From: Niebla homalea
Lineage: Eukaryota; Ascomycota; Lecanoromycetes; Lecanorales; Ramalinaceae
Direction: 5' to 3'
NCBI GenBank assembly: GCA_019925105.1
Contig: JAHGAU010000047.1
Span: forward strand, 57,367-121,366
DNA: 64,000 nucleotides
Positions 35,301-49,129 of this stretch are shown piece after piece; within the stretch, counting starts at the first letter, position 1; every line of letters starts with the position of its first letter. The position numbers and the translations under genes were made by a program. The notes beneath the pieces are model-generated. The model was not told where the DNA came from and did no database searches. It saw only the letters and a list, made by a program, of their open reading frames with translations.

Positions 35301-38045
35301 CGTTAAAGTTTATCTTATAATATCTTTAATATTTAACTTAAATAATTTAAGGAGTTAACCGGCTTTAATAATAAGGTTATTATATATTACTTTTATAAAA
35401 TAATAAAGAACGTTATTAATAATAAGTATAACGTTTAATTATATTAATAAACGGCTATTAATTTTTTAAACGATCCTTTTAGTATTAACCCCGTTTATAA
35501 CCTCGTATTTAACTATAAGAATAATAAATTATTTTATAAGAATTATTTTTCTTATTTTATTTAATTTAATATTAAGGTAGCTTATTTAAGTATATTATTT
35601 TACGTAAATAATATCTTAATAATTAATTTAATAAGTTTTACCTTAAATCTTTACCGCTTTACGTATTTAACCGTTAAATAAGTTTAAGTTATTAACCGGA
35701 ACTTATATATAATAAAGCTATATAATAAAAGAAACCGCCTTAAAAAACTTACCGATAAGCTTAATTTATTAACTTATTAAAAATATATCGTTATTAAGAA
35801 ACGGCTCGATAATTTAAAAGTTAATAAACGTCGGTTTTATAAGTTATAACTTTAAAAAAAATACGACGTTTACGTTTTTATATAAGATCTTTTAAAGTAA
35901 TAAAAGTTAAATATAAAAGTCCGGGATCCTATTTAAATAATAGTTTTTAAGACTTATTTATTTTCCGTCCGATCGTAGCTTATAAGTACATTTATTAACG
36001 GTTTTTATTATCCGTAAATAATTTTTAATAATCTGGTCCTCTTATATAACTTAAAAGAAGGCCCTTACCGTCGGCGCTGTTTAATAAATAATTTATTAAC
36101 GGATAAAAAATCATTTTCTTTTAATTCCGATACCGACTTTAACTTTTATAAGGATATAAAGTATAATATTCTTAAGTTATAAGTTAATTAAAGTAAAGCT
36201 TTAAAAAGGCTATATTATTATTAATATCCTTAATAATATTTATATTACTTTAATAATATTAAGATGCCTAGAAAAGCCCGCTTAATTTACTTAATAAGTA
36301 AATTCGCTTTATAATAATATATTAAGTAATATTACCCCTTTTAAAAAGGCTTTAATTATCCCTTCCCGTATATTAATTACGTTATTTTAATCCTTAATAA
36401 CGAAACGCTCTTAAAGAATTACGTAATAAAGGTTTATAATATAAAGATATAAATATTTATTATAGTAAAAATTTATTCTTTATTTCTATTTTAATAACTA
36501 TAAAGATTTATTTATATAATTTTCTTTTTAATTAATATTTATATATTTTAAAATATTTTTCTTAAAATTTATATAAAATAATATAATTAATAAGGAATAG
36601 GATAAGTTCTAGATCGTTACGATTAATATTACTTTTATTTTAATAATATTTTAACTTTATATAATTTCTATTAAAGAAAACGGTTATAAATTTTTTTTAA
36701 TAAAGCAATAAACGTAATATTTCCCGTTCTATTATATAATTAATATTATATCGGCCTTATATAACCGTATTAGTTTATCCGTTTTCTTTATTAAGTTTAT
36801 TTTTCTCTTTGTAAATTATTAAGTTTTTAAACGGGCCATTAATAGTAATATATAATAGGAGGTAATAAATATTATAATTTTCTATAGAAGAATAATTTTA
36901 AATCTTATATTAATTATTCTTATATCTTTTTATATTAATCCGTAAGTATTAAAAATATAAATTAAAATCCCGTTAAAAAAAACCTTTTTATTAAGTTATT
37001 ACGGCGGTTAATATTTATAAAGCTTAATAAGTTTTATAAAATAATTTATTAATTAAATCTTATATATAATAACGGAAATTCTTATAAAATACTCTTTTAA
37101 ATATAATAAACGATTAAATAAACGGATAATTAAGCTTATTAACCTATAAATAATAAATAACTTTTACTTAAAAATTATTAAAAACGTTATTCTTTCTTCC
37201 GGTGGTAATTTTTTAAATATTATTTTAAGCGTTTTATAATATTTAATTAACTTTATTAAAATATTAAGTTTTTTACGCTTTAAAGGTTAAGACTTTACGG
37301 TATATAATAAATTTAATTTAGTCTTAAAAGGTATAAATTTTACTTTATTGATATTTATAGATTCCTCGTTTTAGCCTTCTTTAAGGATAGCTTTACGCTT
37401 TATTTTTATTGGATTTATAAAGGTAATTATTCCTTTAAATTCTTATAGATTATAATATGCCCTTTTATAAATAACGTTATTTATAACTCTTTTCTTTAAG
37501 GTTTAAATGCGTAATTTAATAAATTTAAATTCTTAATTAATAAATTTTTAATCCTTAAATCGTTAAAAAATTAGTATTTTATTATTATTATATTACTTAC
37601 GATTTATATATCTTTTTAAATTAATTAAATTTAAGGCTTCCTTTTATAATTTATTAATAATAAGAGTGATATATAATATTATTAAGTAATTTTCTTTCTT
37701 AAGTAATTATTTTTTTATATTATTCTTATATTAAGAAATTTTATTAGGTCGCTTTATAACGTTTATTATATCCGGATATTACGGATTTATCTTATTAATA
37801 TTTTAAACCCGGTAAATTATATTATTAAGTTACTTAAAACGCGTAATTATTTTTATTATAGAATTAATTTTCTATAAAATCTTATATTATATTTCGATTA
37901 TTCTTTTATTTATATTAATAATTTAATAAGTATTAATACGCTTTATTAATTAATTATTTATATATTCTTAATAAAATAATATAAAAGATATTTTAAGTTT
38001 ATTTTTAATATTTAACGATAAGCTATTATTTATATAATTATTAAT
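32346..38045. other. RIP-saturated block
   Basis: No intact gene or RNA found across 5.7 kb. A short less-mutated spot at 33883-33960 (GTGTTCTTGGTGAGATCC to CCTGCAC) may mark an element border. The rest is TpA-rich with stops in all frames. Confidence 0.45.
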
Positions 38046-38380
38046 ATTAAAGGAACGTTGGTTTCCGCCGTTTTTACCGAGGTTATTAAGGAGGCTGCCG
38101 GTATTAAAGGAGCCTTAATTTCCGCCAAGGTTATTAAAGAGGCCGGTATTAAAGGAGTTTTGGTTTCCGTTGTTTTTATTAAGGTTATTAAGGAGGCCGC
38201 CGGTATTAAAGGAGTTTTAATTTCCGCCGTTCTTACCGAGGTTATTAAGGAGGCCGCCGGTATTAAAGGAGCCTTAATTTCTACCGTTTTTACCAAGGTT
38301 ATTAAGGAGGCCGCCGGTATTCAGAAAGCCTTAATTTCCGCCGTTCTTACCGGGACCGCCGTTCCCGCTAAAGTTGAAAA
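38046..38380 (+). repeat. 57-bp in-frame tandem repeat, about 6 units
   Basis: Units start at 38046, 38103, 38148, 38205, 38262 and 38319. Lengths are 57, 45, 57, 57, 57 and a partial. Each begins ATTAAAGGAG and ends GCCGCCGGT. The short unit lacks 12 bases, so every change in length is a multiple of three. The plus-strand frame reads IKGALISAVFTEVIKEAAG-like 19-residue repeats with no stop. Confidence 0.92.
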
Positions 38381-38527
38381 AAGGGGGTTATTTATTTATA
38401 GCGCTTACGTTTATATTTAATATATAAAGATCGTCGCCGTCTTATTCCTCGGTTTTATTTCTCTTTTAACTTTTAGCCTCGGACTCTTTAAGCTGCTTTA
38501 CTCCTTGGCCATATAGTAAACGTAAAT

Positions 38528-38700
38528 TATACCCCTAAGGCTGGTACTGCCCCTTTTACGCGTTATACCCTTAACCTAGGTGCTGGCCCCCTTACGCGTT
38601 ATACCCCTAACCTAGGTATTAGCCCCCTTACGCGTTATACCCCTGACCTGGGTACTAGCCCCCTTACGCGTTATACCCCTGATCTGGGTGCTGGCCCCCT
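38528..38700 (+). repeat. 36-bp in-frame tandem repeat, 4 full units plus a partial fifth
   Basis: Units at 38528, 38564, 38600, 38636 and 38672. Each carries the 12-residue plus-strand repeat YTPDLGTSPLTR or close variants. Units 4 and 5 keep CTG and TGG, so RIP is light here. Confidence 0.92.
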
Positions 38701-38887
38701 TAATACGGTTATCCTTGGTCTTATTGGTTCCTTCCCTAAGGTAAGTATTGCTTATTTTACGCGTTATACCCTTAAGGTAAATATTAACTCCCTTAATATG
38801 GTTATCCTTAATCTTATTGGTTCCTTCCTTAAAGTAAATATTGCTCTCTTTACTGCGTTTATAGTTAATCTTATTAATTATACTTAA
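38697..38887 (+). repeat. 93-bp in-frame duplication
   Basis: CCCTTAATACGGTTATCCTT at 38697 recurs as a close copy at 38790. The unit spans VILGLIGSFPKVSI, then YFTRYTLKVNINSLN, and again VILNLIGSFLKVNI. The 93-base period is 31 codons. Confidence 0.8.
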
Positions 38888-41800
38888 GATATAAGGTTTA
38901 CCTTTTTAAGGTTAATATTTTAAAGCTTAAAATTATTATAATTTATTATTTAAATCCTAAAGCTTATTATTCTTAAAATATATATCCTTTTATATCCTCG
39001 GTAAGAAGATTATAATCCTCTATAAATATACTATTAATAAAAAAGGTCCTCTTTTCCGTAGATTTTTATAGGGGTACGTTTATTAATAAAGGGGTATTAA
39101 CTTAATTAATACTTTATATCTTTAAAAGGTTAGGAATTACTTTAATAAAATATAAAAATACTTTTATAGTTTTTTACTTTTTTATTTATAACTTTTTATA
39201 TAATATAATATAATATAATATATATTTAAGCTTTAATAATAAACTATTTGCTTTTCTTTATATTATTAATTATATTTACTTCTTAAGCTATTAATATTAT
39301 ATTCTTCCGGGATAATTTAATATATTTATATTTATTTTCTTAAAGTTACGGTTTGAATTTCTTAATAAACTTTTATTATAATATAAATTTTATTTATAAA
39401 TTAATTAATAAAGGATAATTAATATTATATTATTTAAAAGAAAAAAATTATAATATAATTAATATTATTTTTTATAACTTATAATTATAAAACTTAATAA
39501 TATATCCGTTTTTAATACTTTTTATAATCGATTTATTAACTCCGTTACTCTTATATAGTAATAAATATTATTTATAAAAGATATAATATAAGGGTAAGCT
39601 AAATTATACCTTAACGGATATATTGCCGAGTACGCCTTTTTCCTTAATAATAGTAACGGTAACTTCTTTAAAAGTAAGTTTTTATAATATTTTTTTATTT
39701 TAACTTAACTTAATTATTATTAATATATACGGAAGGTTATATGTTTTTATTGCCTTTTAATATACTTATTAATTAACCTTTTTAATAAAAATATATTAAA
39801 TAAAGGATTAATAAACTTTTAATTTATTGCTTTTATAAGTTAAAATAAAAGTTTAATAAGGTAATAACTTAATTTAACGTAAATAATTAATATTCCCCTT
39901 AAAATAATTATTATAACTTTTTCTTATTAATCTTATTATATTAACTTTTTACTTTTTATTATCTTTTTAACTTTAAACTATATAACCGGAGTAAACGTTA
40001 ACTTTTTAATTATAAAAATTAATATCTTTAAATAAAGATTAATTATTACGGTTATAATAACTTCCGTTAACTCCGTAGAATATAATATGGATTTAGCTTT
40101 AAGTATTAATTTTTACTAGAACCTCTTAAAGGGATCCTTAACGATAATATTAAAGATTATAAACTTATTAAGTAATAATAATATATAATTAATTACTTAT
40201 TAAGGGAATTTCTTATTAATTAATAATATTAATAGTTTATCCTTAATTAAAAGTAAGGTAAATACGATATTAAATAGGGTCTCCGGTTTATCTTAAATAG
40301 TTAATCCGTTAATAATACTTTTTATAAGGAGTATAAACGGATTACGTTATTTTAATTTAATTATTATAAATATAATTATATTAATAATAACGTTATTTAT
40401 AAATTAAAACTTTTTTAATTAAGCTTATTATTCTTTAAATAGCTATAAATAAATATTAATTAAAATTATAATTTAAAATTAACTTTATTAAACGTCCGAA
40501 TACTTTTTATAATTTTACTCCCTTTTAAAAATCTTTTTATTTAAAATTTTAAGCGCGCGGTATAACTTTTACGTCCGGTACCCCTTTAAGTTAAGCCTTT
40601 ACCTTAAAAAACCCCTTATTAATTAAAAGTAACCCCCTTTAATTAGTTTATTTTAAAGGCGATATTTCTTAAAAAAAGCGAAAGATCGTATTTATTTAAT
40701 ATAATAAAATATTATATATAATATAGTAATCCGCTTAATCCAATTTATAATATATATTTATTTAATATTTATCCGCGTAAAGTTAAGGGAAAAACTATAA
40801 AAAAGTAAGTTTACTTAATTTTATTAAGTATTATAAATTAAACTTAGAAAAAATACGTTAAACGTTTATAATAAATTAATATTATTAATTATTTATATTA
40901 TACCTCCTTTATATAAAAAATTATAAGTTAATTTATTATTAAGAGTTAAAATAACGGAATAAAATAATTATAAGCCTTAAATTTAAGGTTATTAAATACT
41001 TTATATATAAAGTTAAATATAATTAAATATTATCGGCTTTCTTTTATTTATTAATTAATTAAGTATTAAGTAAAATCCTAATATCCTTTATAATAATAAA
41101 CTTATTATATATATAATATATTAAATAATATTAAATTTTTATTATACTTAATTTATAATCCTTTATTACTTTTATAAAGTTAATAATATCTTTTTTTATT
41201 TTTAAATTAAAAGTTTATTTAAAATAAAGTTAAATATATATATTCTTAATCTCTATTACGCTTATTAATTTAAAGTTAAATACGGTTAACTTATATTTAA
41301 TCGCTTTATTTAGTTTTTTTATATTATTTATTATAAGGATATATAATAGTCTTAATAACTTAAAGCCGTTAAGGTTATTTAATTAAAAGGTTAAGGATAA
41401 TATCTTAATTAAAGCCGATTTTTTATATTTAAGTCTAATAAAATTATAAATACCCCGGTTTTATAAGTCTATATCCTTTAATATTATAATAAAGCCTTTA
41501 AAGATTTTTAATATTAAATAATTTTTATTAATTATTATTATATTTATAAAGCTTAATTATATCGTATATAAGTCCTTATAAAATTCAATAATAAAGTTTT
41601 TTATTATACTTATTTTTTTAATACCGGGAGGATTAATAAAGTTAAAGTATTTTATTTAAGTAATTAATTTTTATAAATATTAAGATTTTAACTTAAAAAA
41701 GGTTACGATAATATTAATAATCTTTTCTTTTTTTACCGTTTATATCTTGATTATATCCGTAAACTTTAATAATATCTTATAATAAAGCTCTTAAGAAAGA

Positions 41801-43290
41801 TATATTTTTAAAAATAAACTCTGAAATATAAAGGAAAAAATACGGACGTTCCTTCTAACTTATTCTTAATGGATTTTAATAGTTTTTTTAATAATCTTTT
41901 TAATATAATTTAAGCTAAGCGAAAATAAAACGGTAAAGGTAACTTCCTTATAATTTAATAATAAATCGTTAACTCTTTTTCTTTTTTATAGAAAAAGTTA
42001 TTATTTATAAATAAAAAAATATATATTATAATTAATATAAAAGCTTAATTTAATTTTAATTATATTAAAGTTATTTTAAGTTATATTTATTAGGTTTTAT
42101 AATAGCTTATTCCCGGGGAATTTTAAACGTATAAATTAAGCTTATATTTATTAAAGGATAATATTATATAAGGGGTAAAATTTAAGGATAATAATATTAT
42201 TGTTTTTCTATAGGTATTTCTTTACGTATTAAATGGTTAAGGGAATTACCATATAAAGTAATAAAGATTTAATAAAGAAACTTAATAAATCTATAATAAT
42301 AAGGAAGGGTAGAATAACTTAAAATTAATAATTTACGATAAATGGAGTCGGCAATTAATTAATACGTATTTACTTAACTTATTTACCGATTTAATTACTT
42401 ACGTTATACGGATAAAGTTTATACCTTATCCTAATCCAGTATATCAGACTTATAAATTAAAAAAGGAAGGATAAAGTACGGATTGAATTTAATATATTAT
42501 AAACTTTTAACGTAAATATAAACGTATATATACTTATATTAACTTATCCTAAAGTATATATTTTTATTTAAGAACGCTTAATTAAGTTAAGAGAATATAT
42601 TATTTAAAATTAAAGGTTAATTAAGCTTTACCGTTTAATTATATATAATTAATTAAAGTTACGTAATAATTATTACGTTAAATATTAAGTATATTAAATA
42701 ATAATTGGGTTAAAATACCGTAAGTCCCTTAAATTTATAATTATAGTACCTTCTTAACGTTATTATATCTTTATATTTCGTATTAAGGATTAAAATAATT
42801 ATTTTATACCGTTTTTAAAAGATCGGAATATATATTAATTTTTTAACTTAAAATCGAAAGCTTAAATATATAAACTATATAATTTACCGTATATTAAGAA
42901 TTATTACTTAATAAGTATAGAAGCTTCTTATTCTTTACTTAAAATAATTAATAAGCTATATATTTAAACCTTTTAAAAAACCTATCGCTCTTTAAATAAT
43001 AGTAATATACTTAATATACTAAAGTATATCTCCGGATCTTCGAATTAATTACTCGGCTTTTATATTAAATAATTAATATATTAAAGCTTTATAAGTGAAT
43101 ATTTACTTTATAGAAAGGGGTATATATTTCCTTTATATAGTAAATTAACCGTAAAATTAATATAACGATTTATCTTAATATTAAGTTATTTTTTATTTAA
43201 TCGTTAAACCTATTTATTCTTTTTAATTTAAATATATATTAATGAACTTTACTTAATAAAACCTTACGCTTTTATAAGACTTCTTTTTAT
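38888..43290. other. RIP-saturated block with plus-strand coding traces
   Basis: No intact gene. A TAATA microsatellite lies at 39192-39216. In 42230-42500 a plus-strand frame is coding-like (KWS.QLINTYLLNLFTDLITYVIR, then FIPYPNPVYQTYKLKKEG), with stops only as TAA/TAG. The family was not identified. Confidence 0.45.
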
Positions 43291-43299
43291 TTTATAAAT

Positions 43300-44270
43300 A
43301 TTAAATATTTTAAGATTATTTAATTAAATATATAATTATAATTAAAACCCTTTTATATAAAAAGATTATAAAAGATTTTACGTAAATATATATATATTAA
43401 CGTCTTATTAAAAATAAGAGAATAAATATAATTAAAATAAATCCTGAATTCCTTAAAAAGGTCCCCGCAAAACTTTTTTATATTAATCGTTTTCTTTATT
43501 TTTAAGATTAATTTATCCTTTTAAGTTTAATTATTAACCTTAAAGCTTTATTATAAAAGAAAGCTTCGGAAGAAATAAAAAAGTATATATTTAAAAAACT
43601 TTAAATCGTTATAACGATTTTATATTAAAATAATCTTTAATATTTAAGCAGAAAGTCTTAAGGATATATATTTATAAATATTTAAATATTTATTAATATT
43701 AATAAAATATATTATACCGATTAAAAAACGTCTCGCGGTATTAATAGGGTCGGTCTTTATATATACTTCGCGATATTCCGTAGTAAGGCTTAAATCGGTA
43801 ATATATACGCGGTTTTTATACCTATTTATACTTATTAAGAAATTTTCCGGTTTAACGTTATAATAAATAATATTCTTAAAATAAATATACTTAAGATAAT
43901 ATAAAAGTTAATTAATAAATATTAATACCGTTTTAAGGGAGAAATAACACCGGTAAAAATTAAATAAATCCTTTAAGTTAAATTTTAAAAAATTAAATAT
44001 TATAATATTATATTTATATTTAAATAAAAAATTATAAATACGTAAAATACCGATACCGCTAAAAAGCGTTTAATAAATATTAACTTTAAGGTTAAGGATA
44101 AAGAGTTTAATAAAGATATATTTAAGTTTAATAATAATTTCTTTATTAATATTAATTTTAATTCTTAAAGAATAATAAATATTATAAAGTTACGTTAATT
44201 ACTTCGGAATTACCTATATATATATTATTAAAGCCTTTTTTATTAATCCTCCTTTAAAGTTAATATTTAC
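43300..44270 (-). pseudogene. RIP-destroyed casein kinase 1-like Ser/Thr kinase gene
   Basis: Minus-strand relic of an entire CK1-type kinase domain. N-terminal side: a Gly-loop remnant GFNNIYIGNSEVI near 44190-44235 (other frame), then KEIIIKLKY (VAIKLE region, 44125-44145), LFSGIGIL, DLFNFYRCYFSLKTVL (CK1 SLEDLFxxCxxxFSLKTVL signature, about 43960) and YYNVKPENFLI at 43836-43865, the HRDxKPxNFL catalytic loop with His, Arg and Asp replaced by Tyr, Tyr, Asn. Then YITDLSLTTEYRE (DFG region, Gly to Ser), TARRFLIGI, YILFYFFRSFLL, stop, stop, SFK (LxYFLRGxLPWQGLK), FKEFRIYFNYIYSL and YIYLRKIF (CK1 C-terminal lobe), ending near 43310. The pattern is collinear over about 320 codons with at least one indel or intron. 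Catalytic residues are lost, so it is inactive. Confidence 0.9.
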
Positions 44271-47200
44271 TGGTTATACGTAAATCCTAATAAAAGTTAT
44301 TAAAATATAAAGGATAATTCTTTAAATATAAAATAAAAAGTTAATTCGCTTATTAAGTTTTTTATTTATAGTATTTAATAAGTTAAGTTATAAGTATATT
44401 GGGACGATAGCTTTAATATATATTAAAAAGTATTTATATTATCTTTATTGGATATTATTTTACTTATTTAATTATATTCTTTAAATAATAATTATTTTAC
44501 CGATTAACTATTAAGCCCTTAATCTAAATAATTCTTAAATATTAATGTTTTCCGTAAATACGTACTATTTACTACCTTTTTATTTAATTATTCCTGATTA
44601 TTTATTTAATTAATATTGCTTTTAAATATTGAAATTTAATATTTTTAATAAAAGTTAAAATACCTTTTAATTAAAAGCGATAATTAAGTAAAGTTAATTT
44701 TAAGATTAAATCTTTATTATAACCCCCGTTAAATAACGAAAGCTTAAAGAATATCGACGGTATTGGATACTTAATTCCTTTTAAGATAATTTCTTACGGT
44801 AAAGGCTTATTGCTTATATTATTTAAGAGTTTAATTAAAGGATTATTTAATTTATTATCTTTATATTATTTTATTAAATTAATAAAGAAAATATTAACCT
44901 TATAAAGCTTAAACGCTTTATAAGATATAACGGATTAAGTCTTAATAATATTTAAGGTATAAGTTCAATATAGCTTATTTTTAAGTAACCCTTTTAATAA
45001 TTATTTAATATTTAAACCTTAAAAAATTTATTGTTTTTAATTTAATAATAAACTTAAGTTAATTAAGCTTTAAGAAACGAATTAAAATTAAAAGAGAATC
45101 GGGTATATCTTTATTAATTAGAAAATCCTCTATTTATAACCTTATTTTTAAATAATATCTTAATAATTATAATATATATAAAAGTAATCGTACGTAAAAA
45201 TTAAGTAATTAATTAAAGATTAATAAGAGATTTATACGGTTAAAACCGTCTTTTTCCTTTTTATAATTCTCTAAAATTATATTTAAAACCTTTTAATAAA
45301 CCAATAAAAATATATTAATTAAAAATATTATAATAAATAAAACGTTCTTAATTATAATTAATACTATTAATATCCTTTCTTAAGAAAATTTTTACTTTAA
45401 AAACCTTAAAGATTTTACCAATGGCTTTATTATTAAAGTTAAGTTAAACTTTTATAACGGAGTTTACCCGGCAGAATTAAATAAAAAGATCCGGGAATAA
45501 TTAAGTAAGTATATTAAGCTTTTTATTAAGAAAAATATATTATTATTACTTAACTTCTTTATAAAAAGAAAAGGCCCGGATAAGAACGCGCTTATATATA
45601 AACTATAAATACTTTATAACGGGATATTAAGTGCCCGGGGGATATATAAACTTCAATTATATATTAATATAAAGACGGCGTATAATAATAATATTTATAC
45701 GATTACCTTAATATATTATAATAATACGGGCGTATTAAAGTTATATATTACTTATCCTATATTACCTATTTACCTGAATTAAGTCTTTAAGTATTATATA
45801 ACTTAACTTAATAATTAAAATATAACCGGTAACCCAGATTCCTTTTAATAAAAAGTTACTTTTACTAAAAATAATAAAGATTTAATAAAAAAGTATTAAA
45901 AGCGTTATATAGTTATAGCGAATATAAAGGCATTAAGTTTATAAAGTCTAGGTTTAAAGTTATTTATATAGAGTTTTATAATATTATCCTTAAATAAATT
46001 TATTTAATTAAAGTTTAAAATATTAATTAACGAGCTTACGTTAAACTTTAATATAATTATTAACCTTAATTATAAAATTTTAATTAAAGCTCGGTTAAAC
46101 CTTTTACCTATAACTTAATTAAAATAACGATTAAAAAAGGCTACTTCTAAAGTTATTAAGAAATCTTATATAAAACTAAGAAGACATTATTACCCGTCTA
46201 GGATTAATAGGATTTTATAAAATCGATTATAATTTTATTAATATATTAATAACGCTAACTTACGGCCTAATTATTTAAGAAAAGCATATAAAGATAAATA
46301 AGAATAAAAAACGGTAAATTAAAATCCTTATAATATATGGAGAATTATCTTTTATTAATTATTTTATATTAACTATATAGCTCTTTATAAATAGTATTTT
46401 AAGTAGCAGTTTTACTCTTATTATATATATAGAATTTAAGAAAGCTTTCCGTTAATTAAAATAACGGATCCTTTAATAAAAGTTCCGTTAGATTAATAAG
46501 ATTTAACGTAATAATTAACGCTTCTTCTTATTAAAATATAATTTATAAAAAAATAAATTATAAGGAAGTAATTTCGGATAGCCTATTTCTTATATTTAAA
46601 GTTAGGACGTTAAATAAAATAACTTAATAATCGGATTATATAAAAGGTAAAAAGGTCCCTTTTCTTTTATTTTAATAGCGGCTAGCCGTAAACCTAATAA
46701 GATTAATATATACTTTTTTTAATATAATAGATTTCCTATATATAGTTGTTTTTCCTTAAGATAAAAGTTAATCTTAATCGTTATTAAAAGGTAATTTATA
46801 TATTAGAATAATTAATAATAAATTATACCGGAAATTCCGGGACTTAAAGCTAATAATTAAAATAATTTTATTAACATAAATATAAATATATAAAAGTACC
46901 TATAAGGATAATCTATATTATATAATAATTAATCATAAACCGGGAATTAATATTAACGTAAAATTATTTCCCTTAAATCGTATTAAAATTTTTAACGTAA
47001 AGTAATATCTTTTCCTTCCGCTTAAAAGTTAATATTATAATATACTTATTATTAATAACTTTAAATAACGAGCGATTATTATACTTAAATAATATAAAGG
47101 GTTAAGTCAGGAATAAGTTAAATTTATAAGGTAAAGAAAAAGATAAAGTTTTTTCCGGATTTAAAATAAATAATTTTATATTTATAGGAATATTAAATTA

Positions 47201-49129
47201 AGATATAAAATAAGAAATCTGTAAATATATTTATTAATTTAAAGTTTTATTTAACCTTTAATTTAAATAGGATAATATAAGTTAAATAATAACTATTATA
47301 TAACTTATAATTAAAAGGTTATATTAAAAAAGGAAATTAAATTTAAGGATTTCGGATATAATTTTAAATAATTTATTAAAATAAAAGTTATATTAACTAT
47401 ATAAAACGGTTAAGAAAAAAAGAAATCGGTTTAAATAGTTAATAAGTTATAATAATTCTACCCAGCCAGTAATTAAATAATTAAATAATTAATGCTTAAA
47501 AGTAATAATTACTGTTATTAATCTTTTTAATAAAATTAATTATAAAGCCGTTTAATAATTATTAAGAGGGTTTTCTGATCGTTTATTTAATAATTTAAAT
47601 CGAGGGATTTAAGATTAAATAGGTGATTAATATTAACTTTTTAACCTTATCGCCAATCCGGAATAAGTAAGGGTATATTTAATAATAAACGTTTTATAAT
47701 TAAGAAAGCAATATAAGTATATAAAGTAAATAGGGATAATATATAAAGATAATAACGTTCTAATATTTTTTATATAATTAAGATTATAAATTAATATTAA
47801 TTTATATTTAATATTTCTTTATTCAGACCTTATAGTAACGGACGTTACGTTTTCCCTTTTAATATAAGTCTTATTATTATCACTTAAAGTATTAATTACG
47901 TATTTACTATAAAGTCTATTATTTAATATTAACTTTAATATTTTAAACGGTATTATTAAGAATATATTTAAATAAGATATTTACTTTCTTAATAATTATA
48001 AGGTCTATATTATACCGTATATACTTAATATTTATTATTATATCCTTATAAGAAAGACGTATTCTTTTATTATTATATAACTTCGTACGTATCTAGGATA
48101 TTTATATTATATAAAGTAAATTTAAGAAAAACTTAATATTTAAGTTAAGTATAACCTTATTTATTAATTCTTTATTAACTTAATAATAAGATAACTTAAT
48201 TTCGATTCTTAATAAAGTAAATTAAGGATAAAAACGTTAAGTATCGTAAATATAAATCGTATAAAATAACTTTCTTCCCGGATATATAATACTTAAAATG
48301 GATTAAATTAAATAATACTTTTAATATATATATTTATAGCTACGTTTTTTAATATAAAAAGGAAATACTTTAAATTATATTTAAGCAGGATTAAAATATA
48401 TATAATTAACTTATTATAATTACGATCCTTTATAAATAAACCTTTCTTTTTTAATAGATTTCGGCTTTAAATAAAATAATAATAAAACGGCCGGTCTTTA
48501 TAATAGTTATTAACGTAACGTTTAATATTTTATTATTTATATCCGTAACTTAATAGTTATTCGATTTCTTACTTAAGTTTTAATTAAGATTTATTATAAA
48601 TAATATAAACTATTTAATATTTTTAAAGCGCTTAATTAAGTTTCTTAAATTAATATTTATTATTACCTTTTCTTATGATTTTATATTGCCGATTAATTTT
48701 ACTTTCTAGGTTATTATTTTTTATTACTTTTTTTCGTATATTAACCCCCTTTTAATACGTTAATTAGGTTTCTTAAAGTAATACCTTTTATTACCTTTCC
48801 TTATTATTAACTTTATTATTATTTATTATTACCTTTTTTTACTTTTATATTAATATTAATTTAACTCGTTTTCTCCCTTATATTATTAATATTATCCGTT
48901 ACGCCTTTATTTTACTCCTTATATTTATTCTTATTACTATACGTTTTATTTATTAACTTTTTTTATAAGTTAATAATAATTAATATTATTAAGTAAATAC
49001 TTATAGATTATTTTATTAATTAATACGTTAATAACCTTATATAATATTATTAACCCTTTAATCGATTATAGCTATAATCCTTAACGTTTTAATAAATATT
49101 TATAATATTAATAAAGGGAACTTTAAAAA
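44271..49129. other. RIP-saturated block downstream in sequence of the kinase relic
   Basis: No intact gene. Minus-strand frames around 45050-45700 contain long coding-like runs (YIIEVYISPGHLISRYKVFIVYI near 45600-45680) with TAA/TAG interruptions. I could not place them in a family. They lie upstream of the kinase in its own direction and may belong to the same former element. Confidence 0.4.

Larger units (their letters stand above)
38058..38887 (+). pseudogene. Degraded repeat-protein gene, unrecognised
   Basis: Two long plus-strand open stretches lie next to each other. 38058-38420 has 120 codons of 19-residue IKxxLIS...VIKEAAG repeats, ending KVEKRGLFIYSAYVYI. 38492-38884 has 131 codons of YTPxLGxxPLTR and VIL.LIGSF repeats. 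They are in different frames, and the second is preceded by TAG and TAA at 38474 and 38489. Periods of 57, 36 and 93 bp are all multiples of three and the one internal deletion is 12 bp, which indicates former selection for reading frame. Minus-strand frames across the first array are also open but show no such logic in the second. I recognise no family. It may be a surface or secreted repeat protein, or a mobile-element cargo gene. Confidence 0.5.

Noticed and set aside
38030..38296. 88-codon minus-strand frame
   Set aside because: It is the antisense of the 57-bp repeats. The plus strand is preferred because the neighbouring 36- and 93-bp arrays are open and periodic on that strand.
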